Assembly: GCA_016709305.1 (NCBI GenBank)
Contig: JADJNA010000005.1
Span: 144,525-208,524 of the forward strand
Length of the DNA: 64,000 bases
From: Candidatus Villigracilis saccharophilus
GTDB taxonomy: Bacteria; Chloroflexota; Anaerolineae; Anaerolineales; Villigracilaceae
Reading direction: 5' to 3'
Part shown: positions 37,093 to 46,433 of the stretch, piece by piece
How positions within the stretch are numbered: position 1 is the first letter of the stretch
Layout: every line of letters starts with the position of its first letter
Notes under the pieces: generated by a model
Seen by the model: the letters and a program-made list of their open reading frames with translations, nothing else
The model's database searches: none
What the model was told of the DNA's origin: nothing
Program-made: the position numbers and the translations under genes

Positions 37093-37643
37093 AAATTATT
37101 ACTCTTGTAAAAGATAACGACCCTCTCGTTCAGCAAGCGGCGCAATTGTTGGTGGATGCATTCCGCGAACATTGGCCGACTGCGTGGCCATCACTGAAGG
37201 ATGGATTGGAGGAAGTTCACGAAATGCTGGAGGCAGAACGCATCTGCCGCGCGGCGATTGATGATGAAAAAAAACTGCTCGGCATCATTGGCGGAATTCC
37301 GCAATACGACGGTCTGGTGTGGGAACTGCATCCGCTGGCGGTCCAGCCTGATATGCAGGGCGGGGGCATTGGTAAAATGTTGGCCGAAGATTTAGAAGAA
37401 CAGGTTCGCAAGCGCGGCGGATTAACGATCACCCTCGGGTCGGACGATGAAGACGGTATGACTTCGTTATCCAATGTGGATCTGTACGAAAACCTGTGGG
37501 AAAAGATCAGGGATGTTCGCAACTTCAAAAGACATCCCTATGAGTTCTACCAAAAAATGGGATATGTCATCACAGGCATCGTCCCGGACGCGAACGGAGT
37601 TGGCAAGCCCGATATTATTTTGTCAAAAAGAGTTTCAAGATGA
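37089..37643 (+). CDS. AAC(6')-like aminoglycoside-type N-acetyltransferase (GNAT)
   Basis: A 184-residue GNAT enzyme. The acetyl-CoA loop is VQPDMQGGGIGKMLAEDLE. Motifs TITLGSDDEDGMTSLSNVDL, RHPYEFYQKMGYV and PDANGVGKPDIILSKRV are characteristic of chromosomal aminoglycoside 6'-N-acetyltransferases. The start is GTG 37089 overlapping the previous stop (GTGA). Its place between sugar enzymes suggests the natural substrate may be an amino sugar or aminocyclitol rather than an antibiotic. It overlaps the next gene by ATGA. Confidence 0.85.
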   Translation: MKIITLVKDNDPLVQQAAQLLVDAFREHWPTAWPSLKDGLEEVHEMLEAERICRAAIDDEKKLLGIIGGIPQYDGLVWELHPLAVQPDMQGGGIGKMLAEDLEEQVRKRGGLTITLGSDDEDGMTSLSNVDLYENLWEKIRDVRNFKRHPYEFYQKMGYVITGIVPDANGVGKPDIILSKRVSR

Positions 37644-38605
37644 AGCAAATTTGGAATCTGCCCAAGGTTGACCTGATACCCTTTTCTGAAATTGACGAGA
37701 AGCGACCCGTGCTGCTTGTCACATCCGCGCCTGCGTGGAATGCAGTGAAAAACAATTTACGCGGATTGAATATTATTGAAACGATTGAAATAACAGAAGC
37801 AACAACCGGGTACTGGGATAATCTCCAATCCAAAATCGTAAACTTGAATCCCGAAATCGTATATGCGGTCGGCGGTGGACTTGTTGCAGATGCGGCAAAA
37901 TATATTTCGGTCAAACTCAACCTGCCGCTTGTCGTCCTGCCCACTGCTTTATCTGTAGACGCCTACATCACTGCTGCATCGGGAATTCGGCGCGATGGGT
38001 GTGTGTACTACATCGAAACCAAGGTACCTGAAAATCTCATCCTTGATCTGGATACCATCGCCAAAGCGCCTGCCTCCATCCAAGCGGCTGGCATCACGGA
38101 TGTGATGTCCATCGCCACGGGCGCGTGGGATTGGAAGTTTGCGCACGAACGGGGAAAGAACCCTGCGGGTATGGAATTCATCCCATGGGTATACGATAAC
38201 GCTCAAAGCATCTTGAGCGGAGTCCTGGACTGTGCTGAAGCGGCTGGACGAGGTGATAGAGACGGACTCAAAACATTGTTTGATTGTCTATGTATGGAAG
38301 TACAGTTGTGCAATCAGATCGGTCATTCACGACCTGAAGAAGGCAGTGAGCACTACTTTGCCTACGCTGTCGAAAACGAAATGGGGCACGGTCTTCCGCA
38401 TGGCGATTTGGTAGGTCCGGCAATTTTACTAATTGCCAGATTTCAAGGACTGGATACCTTAAGATTGGAGAAATCTTTGAAAGCCTGCAATGTACCGATT
38501 AACAACATTCCACAGGACACAGTTGACCGCACATTGCAGATTTTGCCTGCTTACAGCGAACAACATAATTTACCCTTCGGTATTGCGCATACCCTGTCTA
38601 CTTAA
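37640..38605 (+). CDS. Glycerol-1-phosphate dehydrogenase-like (Fe-ADH/DHQ-synthase superfamily) enzyme
   Basis: A 321-residue NAD(P)- and metal-dependent dehydrogenase of the AraM/G1PDH group. The nucleotide loop is YAVGGGLVADAAKYI. Next come VVLPTALSVDAYITAASG, the metal Asp in AAGITDVMSIAT, the His in GSEHYFAYAVE and a second His in GLPHGDLVGPA. It is shorter than AraM (about 390) at the N-terminus. Related folds act on sugar phosphates and in aminocyclitol formation, so a polyol- or cyclitol-phosphate substrate is possible. Coupled to the AAC(6')-like gene. Confidence 0.82.
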   Translation: MKQIWNLPKVDLIPFSEIDEKRPVLLVTSAPAWNAVKNNLRGLNIIETIEITEATTGYWDNLQSKIVNLNPEIVYAVGGGLVADAAKYISVKLNLPLVVLPTALSVDAYITAASGIRRDGCVYYIETKVPENLILDLDTIAKAPASIQAAGITDVMSIATGAWDWKFAHERGKNPAGMEFIPWVYDNAQSILSGVLDCAEAAGRGDRDGLKTLFDCLCMEVQLCNQIGHSRPEEGSEHYFAYAVENEMGHGLPHGDLVGPAILLIARFQGLDTLRLEKSLKACNVPINNIPQDTVDRTLQILPAYSEQHNLPFGIAHTLST

Positions 38606-38643
38606 CCAATCCTTTTATTTCATCTTTCATCCTTGGAATAACT

Positions 38644-41600
38644 ATGTATCATAAACAACGCTGGACGCCCGAAAAGATCATACAACGCCTTGATCTGATC
38701 CTGCCATTGGTATATATCAACCGCAAAAATATCCCTCCCTTCCGCTATCGTGACCTGGCTAGTCCTGTTGTACCTGCGCTTGTCCAAATTGACCTGGATG
38801 ATTCGCAATGGCTGGAAATCTCTCCCAACGAATATTGGGGATCGTGGATGCAGGACTTTGCCCTCAGAGCAACATTCAGCGTTCCCGAAGATTGGGGCAA
38901 GTCCCAGCCAATTGCGTTGTATTTGCCACTGGGTGACTCGGGTGATTTTTCCCACCCTGAGTCACTGGTGTACATTGACGGTCAGCCCTACGCCACCGTA
39001 GACCGTCACCACCAGGAGATTCGACTCAACGATCAATGGCTGGACGGCAAAGAACACTTCCTCACCTTGCGCGGCTGGACGGGTCTTGGCGATCTGTCAA
39101 AAGGTGACTTCTTCACCAAGCTTTACATGCGCCAATGTTCGGTGGTCCAGATCCACCAAGCCACGCGAGATTTAACCGTGCTGGCGCGGATCGCTCTCGA
39201 AACCGCGAACAATCTTGATGAAAACAACCCCGCCCGCCATCATATTTTCAACGCACTCAACGATGCGTTCAACGCATTGGATACCCGCGACCCGTTGTGG
39301 GACGGAAAATTTTACGCGAGTGTTGAACCTGCGCTGCAAGTTCTCCGCGAGGGAATTGAAAAAGCTGGCGTACCATTAGATGCAATCGTCCATGCGACAG
39401 GTCACGCGCACATTGATGTAGCCTGGCTGTGGACTCTCGGTCAGACCCGCAGAAAATCCGAGCGCACCTTCTACAACGTCCTGCGTCTGATGGAACAATT
39501 CCCTGACTATCATTTTTCGCAAAGTCAGCCGCAGTTGTATCAATTTATCAAGGAAGACCAGCCCGCGCTGTTTGAATCCATCAAGCAAAAAATAAATGAA
39601 GGCCGCTGGGAACCGATGGGCGGCATGTGGGTCGAAGCGGATTGCAACCTGAGCGGCGCGGAATCGCTCGTGCGTCAATTCCTGTTGGGCCGCACTTTCT
39701 TCAAGGAAAACTTTGGCAGGGATGCAGAGAGTCCCGTCTTGTGGCTGCCCGATGTGTTCGGCTACGCATGGGCGCTTCCGCAGCTCATTCAGCAGGCGGG
39801 TTTGAAATATTTCATGACCATCAAGATCGGCTGGAGTCAATACAACCGTCTGCCCTACGATACTTTCATGTGGCAAGGGATTGACGGCACGCAGATCCTC
39901 ACGCACTTCAGCACGGTCAAAGAGTTTGGTAGCGAGTTTGCCAGCACGTATAACTCAATAGCAAACGCGAGTGAAACACTTGGCACATGGCAAAACTTCC
40001 AGCAAAAGGAATTGCACAAAGACCTGCTCATGGCCTACGGCTACGGCGATGGTGGCGGCGGTCCCACACGCGAGATGCTTGAGAACATTGAGGTGATGAA
40101 AAACTTCCCCGCACTTCCGCAGGTGAAGCAATCGAGCGTCAAACAATTCTTCGAGTCCATCGAGCCGCTGACTGATTCAAAAATGATGCCCGTCTGGAAC
40201 GGCGAGCTGTATCTCGAATATCACCGCGGCACCTATACCTCGCAAGCCCGCAACAAACGCGCCAATCGCAAATCGGAATTCCTTTTGCACGATGCCGAGT
40301 TCATCTCAACATACGCCTCCATCCTCACTACCCTTCGACCAAGCTCTGGGCAGGATTACCAATATCCAATTACCAATTACCAGGAAGCCTGGAAAATCAT
40401 ATGCCTCAATCAATTTCACGACATCATCCCAGGCTCAAGCATCGGCCCCGTGTACGAAGAATCCCAGCAGCAATATGCCGAACTCACTACGAAGGTGACT
40501 CAACTCCGCGATGAAGCCTTGCAATCTATTTCTGAAAAATTGGATGGGGACATTCTCCTCGTCAACCCGACTTCGTTCACCCAACAAGGCTTGGTCTTCA
40601 TCCCAGGCGACTCATTCCAACGCTTCACCCTTAACGGGGAGTCTGTTCCTGCTCAACCAGCAGACTCTGGTCTATGGGTGGATGCTGGCGAACTCACACC
40701 GTATAGTGTGACGGCATTGCAGGCGACTACAGACGATAGACCGCAGACCGAAGAAAGTGGTCAGTCATCAGTGGTCAGTGGTCATGTACTCGAGAATGAT
40801 TATCTGCAAGTAGCCATCAACTCCAACGGTGACATCACCCGCATCTTCGATAAGCAAGCCAGGCGTGAAGTGCTTGCACCAAATTCCATCGCAAATGAAT
40901 TTCAAGCCTTTGAAGACCGCCCCAAGAGTTGGGATGCGTGGGATGTGGACATTTTCTACGATGACAAAATGTGGCTGACCGAGCCTGCAACATCCATTAC
41001 GATGGTTGAGGATGGCGAACTGCGGCAGACAGTAGAGGTCAAACGCAAGATACAGAATAGCGAATTTACCCAGCGCATTTCGCTGAATCGCAACTCCCGC
41101 CGCGTGGACTTTGACACCCGCATCAATTGGATGGAGCGCCATACCATGCTCAAGGTGGCCTTCCCGGTGGACGTGCTTGCGCCGCAAGCCACCTACGAGA
41201 TCCAATGGGGCAATGTGACTCGTCCCACGCACCGCAACACCAGTTGGGATTGGGCACGCTTCGAAACCTGCGCCCAAAAATGGGTGGACTTATCCGAAGG
41301 CGATTATGGCGTGAGTCTGCTCAACGATTGCAAGTATGGACATGACATCCACGACAACGTGATACGCATTACGTTATTACGTTCACCCAGCATGCCCGAC
41401 TCAATGGCTGATTTCGGTGAGCATGAGTTCAAGTACAGTTTGTATCCGCATGTGGATGCGTGGAATGAAGAGACGCAGAAGGAAGCGTATCTGTTGAATG
41501 ATCCGATTGTGGTATTCCGTCCAGACCGGGGACCGAGGGCAGTGGACCGTTCATCGTCCACCGTCTTCGGTCTACCGTCCATGGTCAGCGTAAGCGTGCC

Positions 41601-41781
41601 CAATGTGATCATCGAAACGGTTAAACAGGCTGAGGATGGCGACGGGATTATCATCCGCTTGTATGAAAGCCAGAGAAAGCGGGGACAGGTTCAAGTCAAG
41701 GTGGGAGGCGTGGTGGATTCTGCCTGGACGACGAATCTGCTTGAGGAGAACAAGTCCGCTTTGAGCGTGGAAAATGATTAG
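38644..41781 (+). CDS. GH38 alpha-mannosidase carrying in-frame repeat insertions
   Basis: A 1045-residue cytosolic retaining alpha-mannosidase. The N-terminal domain (about 1-245) precedes the catalytic barrel with zinc-binding HAHIDVAWLWTLGQTRRKSE, SQSQPQLYQFI, WEPMGGMWVEADCNL and the nucleophile Asp in LWLPDVFGYAWALPQ. The C-terminal beta domains follow. Three segments look foreign: a heptamer tract (40356-40383) preceded by a CCCTTCGACC..GGGCAGG motif, eight AC/AG heptamers (40726-40783), and six NNNNCGT-type heptamers (41544-41585). All keep the frame and lie outside the active site. Substrate probably alpha-mannosyl oligosaccharide. Confidence 0.93.
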   Translation: MYHKQRWTPEKIIQRLDLILPLVYINRKNIPPFRYRDLASPVVPALVQIDLDDSQWLEISPNEYWGSWMQDFALRATFSVPEDWGKSQPIALYLPLGDSGDFSHPESLVYIDGQPYATVDRHHQEIRLNDQWLDGKEHFLTLRGWTGLGDLSKGDFFTKLYMRQCSVVQIHQATRDLTVLARIALETANNLDENNPARHHIFNALNDAFNALDTRDPLWDGKFYASVEPALQVLREGIEKAGVPLDAIVHATGHAHIDVAWLWTLGQTRRKSERTFYNVLRLMEQFPDYHFSQSQPQLYQFIKEDQPALFESIKQKINEGRWEPMGGMWVEADCNLSGAESLVRQFLLGRTFFKENFGRDAESPVLWLPDVFGYAWALPQLIQQAGLKYFMTIKIGWSQYNRLPYDTFMWQGIDGTQILTHFSTVKEFGSEFASTYNSIANASETLGTWQNFQQKELHKDLLMAYGYGDGGGGPTREMLENIEVMKNFPALPQVKQSSVKQFFESIEPLTDSKMMPVWNGELYLEYHRGTYTSQARNKRANRKSEFLLHDAEFISTYASILTTLRPSSGQDYQYPITNYQEAWKIICLNQFHDIIPGSSIGPVYEESQQQYAELTTKVTQLRDEALQSISEKLDGDILLVNPTSFTQQGLVFIPGDSFQRFTLNGESVPAQPADSGLWVDAGELTPYSVTALQATTDDRPQTEESGQSSVVSGHVLENDYLQVAINSNGDITRIFDKQARREVLAPNSIANEFQAFEDRPKSWDAWDVDIFYDDKMWLTEPATSITMVEDGELRQTVEVKRKIQNSEFTQRISLNRNSRRVDFDTRINWMERHTMLKVAFPVDVLAPQATYEIQWGNVTRPTHRNTSWDWARFETCAQKWVDLSEGDYGVSLLNDCKYGHDIHDNVIRITLLRSPSMPDSMADFGEHEFKYSLYPHVDAWNEETQKEAYLLNDPIVVFRPDRGPRAVDRSSSTVFGLPSMVSVSVPNVIIETVKQAEDGDGIIIRLYESQRKRGQVQVKVGGVVDSAWTTNLLEENKSALSVEND
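40356..40383 (+). repeat. Heptamer tract in GH38 (1)
   Basis: TTACCAA, TATCCAA, TTACCAA, TTACCAG in exact 7-base register. Confidence 0.75.
40726..40783 (+). repeat. Heptamer tract in GH38 (2)
   Basis: ACTACAG, ACGATAG, ACCGCAG, ACCGAAG, two bases, then AGTGGTC, AGTCATC, AGTGGTC, AGTGGTC. Encodes a Thr/Asp/Ser/Val-rich linker. Confidence 0.8.
41544..41585 (+). repeat. Heptamer tract in GH38 (3)
   Basis: GGACCGT, TCATCGT, CCACCGT, CTTCGGT, CTACCGT, CCATGGT: six 7-mers ending in GT. Related on the other strand to the tract after the GH4 gene (44116-44143). Confidence 0.8.
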
Positions 41782-41836
41782 ATCCTCCTGAATTTGAAAC
41801 CGTATCAGATCGTCAGCGTGAGATCAAGGTGAAAAA

Positions 41837-42832
41837 ATGAAAATAGCATTTGCAGGCACGGGTTACATCAACAAAGTTCACGCGCAAGCCGCGCAGAGTT
41901 TGGGGCTGGAATTGGCGGCAGTGGTCAACCATAAAAAAGATTCGATGGTTGAGTTTGGAAAATGGTTTGGGATTTCGCGTAGGTATGAGAGCGTGGAGGC
42001 GATGTTGAAGGATGGCGGCGTGGATGCGCTGGTGGTCAGCACGCCGAATTACCTGCACGCGCCACAGACGATCGCTGCGTTGAATGCTGGTGTGCATGTG
42101 ATGGTGGAGAAGCCGATGGCGGTGAACGCCGATGAAGCCAGGCAGATGAATGAAGCGGCGGCGAGATCAGGCGCGGCTTTGATGGTGGCGCATTGCTGGC
42201 GCTTCGACCCTGATGTGTTGTGGCTGAAAGAGCAATCATCCAAATTGGGAAAGATCATCCGCACAAAAGGGATTGGTGTGCATACTCATTGGGGACCCTC
42301 GGGCTGGTTCACGCAAAAGGAATTTGCGGGAGGCGGCGCGCTGGCCGATATGGGAATCCACGCGCTGGATACCGCGAGATTTTTACTCGGCGACCCGCAG
42401 CCTGTTTCTGTCTATGCAAAGATTGGCACGTATTACAAGGATTTCAACGTGGACGATACGGGTGTGATTATCGTGGAGTGGGATAACGGCGCGACATCTT
42501 TCATTGAGTCTGGCTGGTGGCAGCCGCACGCGGACGGTCCCGAAGCGGCCACGCAATTGTATGGCACGGAAGGATTCGGGCAACTCTTCCCAACCCGACT
42601 TGAATTGTCCAACAAGAAAGAGGAAAGAATTGATGTGGTTGATTCTGGCTTTGAATTTCCGCGCAATGAGCATTGTCCGCAGAGTTTGTATGATGACCAG
42701 TTGAAATATTTCGTGGAGTGCATTGATAAAAAGCAAACGCCCGTCCCCGGTGGTTTGGAAGGTTTGGCGAACATGCTGGTCGTGGATGCGGCGTATGAAT
42801 CAAGCAGAACAGGAAAGGTGGTTCATATATGA
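41837..42832 (+). CDS. Gfo/Idh/MocA-family oxidoreductase
   Basis: A 331-residue NAD(P)-dependent sugar or cyclitol dehydrogenase. The Rossmann start is MKIAFAGTGYINKVH, STPNYLHA follows, and the catalytic Lys is in VMVEKPMAVNADEA. HCWRFDP and GGGALADMGIHALDTARFLLG complete the family pattern. Such enzymes oxidise inositol, glucose-6-phosphate (position 3) or other glycosides. It overlaps the GH4 gene by ATGA; GH4 enzymes also work by transient C3 oxidation, so both may act on one substrate pool. Confidence 0.92.
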   Translation: MKIAFAGTGYINKVHAQAAQSLGLELAAVVNHKKDSMVEFGKWFGISRRYESVEAMLKDGGVDALVVSTPNYLHAPQTIAALNAGVHVMVEKPMAVNADEARQMNEAAARSGAALMVAHCWRFDPDVLWLKEQSSKLGKIIRTKGIGVHTHWGPSGWFTQKEFAGGGALADMGIHALDTARFLLGDPQPVSVYAKIGTYYKDFNVDDTGVIIVEWDNGATSFIESGWWQPHADGPEAATQLYGTEGFGQLFPTRLELSNKKEERIDVVDSGFEFPRNEHCPQSLYDDQLKYFVECIDKKQTPVPGGLEGLANMLVVDAAYESSRTGKVVHI

Positions 42833-44118
42833 AAATCACAGTCATAGGCGGCGGTTCCACGTACACGCCCGAATTGGTAAACGGCTTTTTGGAAAGAATA
42901 TCAACTTTGCCGATCACGGAACTATGGCTGATGGATATTGATAAGGAACGGCTTGACATTGTCGGTGGGTTTGCCCAGCGTATGGTCAAGGCAAAGGGGA
43001 ATCCGTTCAAAGTGGTGCTGAGCATGAATCAGCGTGAGGCAATTGCAGGCGCTTCATATGTGACCACCCAGCTGCGTGTGGGGATGATGCCCGCCCGCCG
43101 CGGTGACGAGTATCTCGGTCTGCGCCACGGGTTGATCGGTCAGGAGACGACTGGCGTTGGCGGCATGGCAAAAGCCCTGCGTACCATTCCCGTCATCCTT
43201 GGCATCGCGAAGGATATTCGCGAAGTGGCGCCGAATGCGCTGCTGGCAAACTTTACAAATCCTGCGGGGCTTGTCACGGAAGCGCTCAATCGGTACGCGC
43301 CAGATGTTCCCGCGGTGGGGGTGTGCAATGTGGGCATCACAACCAAGATGGAAATTATTGAAGGACTTGAAAAATTCACAGGCACGAAAATCGATTCGGA
43401 ACATGCCGCGCTGAAAACGCTTGGATTGAATCATCTCACATGGCATTATGGTTTTACGGTGGAAGGTGAAGAAATGTGGCCCTACATTTTCCCCGCGTTC
43501 GTTGAAGAATTGAAGAAAGAGGAAGTGCCCGAGTGGGATATTCGCACGATCGAAACGCTGGGAATGATCCCCAACTATTATCTGCAATATTTCTATTACA
43601 CCGACAAAAAAATTGCCGAGCAGAAAGAATGGCCCCCATCCCGCGCCGAGGCTGTAATGGAGATTGAGAAGGATCTGCTGCGCGAATATGCCGACCCTGC
43701 TCTCACAGAACCACCCGCGGATTTAATGAAACGCGGCGGCGCGTATTATTCCACGCTGGCTACACAGCTTATCAACTCGCATTTCAACGATCTCGGACAA
43801 ATTCATGTGGTCAACGTCCGCAATAATGGGGCGGTGAAGGAATGGCCTGCAGATTGGGTGTTGGAGTTGCCCGCTCAAGTGGATGGCGACGGAATTCATC
43901 CGCTTCCTGCCGACCCGTTGCCGGCTTCCTGCTTCGGATTGATTTCCCAGATCAAGATGTATGAGCTGCTGACCGTCGAAACCGCTGTGCATGGCGACAG
44001 GAATGCCATGTATCAGGCGCTGCTCACTAATCCGCTTGGCCCGAGTGCAGACAAGATACAGGCTGTGATGGATGACATGCTTGAAACCAACAAGCAATGG
44101 CTGCCGCAATTCAAGTAG
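42829..44118 (+). CDS. GH4 6-phospho-beta-glucosidase-type glycosidase
   Basis: A 429-residue NAD- and Mn-dependent glycosidase that cleaves by oxidation at C3 and elimination. The nucleotide loop GGGSTYTPELVNGF, NFTNPAGLVTEAL, the metal Cys in VGVCNVGITTK and GLNHLTWHYGF match the CelF/BglT 6-phospho-beta-glucosidase group. No PTS is encoded here, so a phosphorylated substrate would need a kinase such as the BadF-type protein downstream. The TAG stop begins a heptamer tract (44116-44143). Confidence 0.9.
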   Translation: MKITVIGGGSTYTPELVNGFLERISTLPITELWLMDIDKERLDIVGGFAQRMVKAKGNPFKVVLSMNQREAIAGASYVTTQLRVGMMPARRGDEYLGLRHGLIGQETTGVGGMAKALRTIPVILGIAKDIREVAPNALLANFTNPAGLVTEALNRYAPDVPAVGVCNVGITTKMEIIEGLEKFTGTKIDSEHAALKTLGLNHLTWHYGFTVEGEEMWPYIFPAFVEELKKEEVPEWDIRTIETLGMIPNYYLQYFYYTDKKIAEQKEWPPSRAEAVMEIEKDLLREYADPALTEPPADLMKRGGAYYSTLATQLINSHFNDLGQIHVVNVRNNGAVKEWPADWVLELPAQVDGDGIHPLPADPLPASCFGLISQIKMYELLTVETAVHGDRNAMYQALLTNPLGPSADKIQAVMDDMLETNKQWLPQFK

Positions 44119-44156
44119 ACGATAGACTGTGGACGATGGACAACGGTTCATCGTCC
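44116..44156 (+). repeat. Heptamer tract with hairpin after GH4
   Basis: TAGACGA, TAGACTG, TGGACGA, TGGACAA, then arms GGACGATG (44131-44138) and CATCGTCC (44149-44156) form a perfect 8-bp stem. The first heptamer supplies the GH4 stop codon. Confidence 0.75.
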
Positions 44157-44170
44157 TAAAAGGATGATCA

Positions 44171-45061
44171 ATGACACCCAACCCCTTACTAAAAAAATTA
44201 GGTTATTCCGATACGGATCGACTCGTCATCATCCACACCGATGACATTGGCATGTGCCAGGCGTCTGTGCAGGCATTCAAGGATCTGTGGGCATTCGGCA
44301 CGATCACATCAGGCGCGGTGATGGTTCCGTGTCCGTGGTTCCCTGCGACGGCGCAGATGTGCCGCGAGAATCCCGAGATGGACTTGGGAGTCCACGCGAC
44401 GCTGAACTCGGAATGGGAAAGCTATCGCTGGGGGCCAGTCTCCACACGGGATCAAGCGTCAGGGTTGATGGATGCGCAGGGATACTTTCATCAATGGAAC
44501 GAGGCTGTCTATCAAAATGCAAAACCAGAGGCGGTGGAAATAGAGGTCAATGCTCAAATTGAAAAGGCGCTGGCGGCAGGGATTGACGTGACGCATGTTG
44601 ATTCGCACATGGGCACGATCATCAATCCGATATTCGTTCAATCGTATATTCAAGCCGCTTCGAGCAGGCTTCTGCCCAACATGCTGCCGCGCATCAGTGC
44701 GCGCGGCGTTGAGATGATGGGCATCGAGGCAGACGGATTGCAGGCGTACGCGCCAATCATGGAGCAGTTGGAGCAGCAGGGTATTCCCATGCTGGATGGT
44801 TTGTTCTCCATGCCGCTTGAACACGCGAATGATCATATTGGCGTTGCGAAAAAAATATTAGGCGAACTTCCATCTGGTATCACGCATTTTATTTTTCATC
44901 CGTCTGTCGATACTCCCGAACTCCGCGCCGTGTGCCCTGACTGGCCTGCCCGTGTTGCAAATTACAACGCGTTCATGAGCGACGAGTTGAAGAAATTTAT
45001 TGAGTCTGAAAATATTAAACCGATTGGGTATCGCCAAATTAAATACGCCATGAGGAGTTGA
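44171..45061 (+). CDS. YdjC/ChbG-family carbohydrate deacetylase
   Basis: A 296-residue metal-dependent deacetylase of acetylated amino sugars or chito-oligosaccharides. The metal Asp pair is in LVIIHTDDIGMCQ (about residue 24), the His ligand in DLGVHATLNSEW, and the third site in VTHVDSHMGTI. FHPSVDTPEL is the conserved C-terminal His loop. Ribosome site AAAGGATGATCA. It precedes a GPH symporter by one base, indicating deacetylation of an imported N-acetyl sugar. Confidence 0.9.
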   Translation: MTPNPLLKKLGYSDTDRLVIIHTDDIGMCQASVQAFKDLWAFGTITSGAVMVPCPWFPATAQMCRENPEMDLGVHATLNSEWESYRWGPVSTRDQASGLMDAQGYFHQWNEAVYQNAKPEAVEIEVNAQIEKALAAGIDVTHVDSHMGTIINPIFVQSYIQAASSRLLPNMLPRISARGVEMMGIEADGLQAYAPIMEQLEQQGIPMLDGLFSMPLEHANDHIGVAKKILGELPSGITHFIFHPSVDTPELRAVCPDWPARVANYNAFMSDELKKFIESENIKPIGYRQIKYAMRS

Positions 45062-45062
45062 C

Positions 45063-46403
45063 ATGAAAAAAGAATTTGCCACCAGTACGAAAACGCGTAT
45101 GATGTATTCACTCTCCAGCCTGGGAGTTACCATCCCAGCCGAAGCGGTTGCAGGCGTGATCGCATTTTATATCGTGGATGTGATGAATTTGCCCGTTGCT
45201 TTATATTCGGCCTTCTGGTTTTTTTACACCATCTACAATGCGTTGAATAATCCCTTGCTGGGATTTCTCTCCGACCGCACCCGTTCACGTTGGGGCAGGC
45301 GTATTCCCTATGTTTTGTTTGGCGGGCTTCCTTACGCGCTGGCGTTTGCCCTGCTCTTTACCGCGCCATTTGATGGAAAAACCAATCCAACAGGATTGTT
45401 GATCTACTTTGGCGCTGCCATCATTATTTGGGAAGGTTTGTACACCGCACTTGCCACAGGCTATTACGGATTGCTGCCTGAAATGTTTGGGACCTACGAA
45501 GAGCGGACAGACGTCGCCGCGAAGATGAATATCTTCCAGATCATAGGCTTGTTCATCGGGGCAGCGCTCCCACCGATGTTGGCAAACATCATGGGCTGGA
45601 GCAACATGGCGATACTATTCGCTTGTGTTTCGGTGATCGCTATTTACGCGGGCTATCCTGCGATGTTCGAACGCAAGGAATTGCATACCGACACAGGCTT
45701 CCCGTTTTTGCAGGCGCTCAAATATACCTTTGCCAATCGTAGTTATCTCACTGCCGCAGGTGCGCAGACCATGCGCTTCTTCGCGACCGGCTCGCTTCAA
45801 ACCGGAATACTCTTTTATCTAAAATACAGCCTCAAAGTAGATGAAAGCCTTGCGACTGTCATCCTTGGCATGGCGTTTGTCATTGCCATGTTTTCGCTGT
45901 ATCCGTGGCGTAACTGGGTGGCGAACAAACTTGATTCACGCCGCACACTCATGATTGCGAACGCAATCATGATCCTCGGCATTGTGCCGATGGGATTTTC
46001 TCCGAATATCAATTTCACCTATGCGGCCGCGGTGATCGTTGGTATTGGCCTTGGCGGACTGGTGCTGATCGGCGACGTGATCATGACTGAAGTGATCGAT
46101 GAGGATGAAGTGAAGACGGGGCACCAACGGGCTGGCATGTATTTTGGCATGAGCGGCTTCCTCATCACCTTGAGCGGACTGCTGGTCTCCAGCGCGTTTG
46201 GCCTGATTATGCCCGCGTTTGGATACGACACCCTGCTTGATGTCCAGCCTGCAAGCGTGGACCTTGGTTTCCGTATTTTCCTCACAGTGCCAACATCCAT
46301 TGGGTTTTTACTGGCGATATTTTTGCTGTGGCTGTATCCGCTGCATGGGAAATACCTGGCTGAGATCAAGCAGACCTTGGAGAAGAAGCGGGATGGCAAT
46401 TAA
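45063..46403 (+). CDS. GPH-family sugar:cation symporter (MelB-like)
   Basis: A 446-residue 12-helix transporter. The loop DRTRSRWGRRIPYVLFG (about residues 70-86) and NALNNPLLGFLSD are hallmarks of the glycoside-pentoside-hexuronide family. EVIDEDEVKTGHQRAGMYFG occurs near helix 10. It takes up a sugar or glycoside with Na or H. GAGGAG ribosome site overlaps the end of the deacetylase gene. It is the second sugar entry route in this island besides the ABC system. Confidence 0.92.
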   Translation: MKKEFATSTKTRMMYSLSSLGVTIPAEAVAGVIAFYIVDVMNLPVALYSAFWFFYTIYNALNNPLLGFLSDRTRSRWGRRIPYVLFGGLPYALAFALLFTAPFDGKTNPTGLLIYFGAAIIIWEGLYTALATGYYGLLPEMFGTYEERTDVAAKMNIFQIIGLFIGAALPPMLANIMGWSNMAILFACVSVIAIYAGYPAMFERKELHTDTGFPFLQALKYTFANRSYLTAAGAQTMRFFATGSLQTGILFYLKYSLKVDESLATVILGMAFVIAMFSLYPWRNWVANKLDSRRTLMIANAIMILGIVPMGFSPNINFTYAAAVIVGIGLGGLVLIGDVIMTEVIDEDEVKTGHQRAGMYFGMSGFLITLSGLLVSSAFGLIMPAFGYDTLLDVQPASVDLGFRIFLTVPTSIGFLLAIFLLWLYPLHGKYLAEIKQTLEKKRDGN

Positions 46404-46433
46404 GAAAAACCACCAGGCGCAACTGGGAGATCT

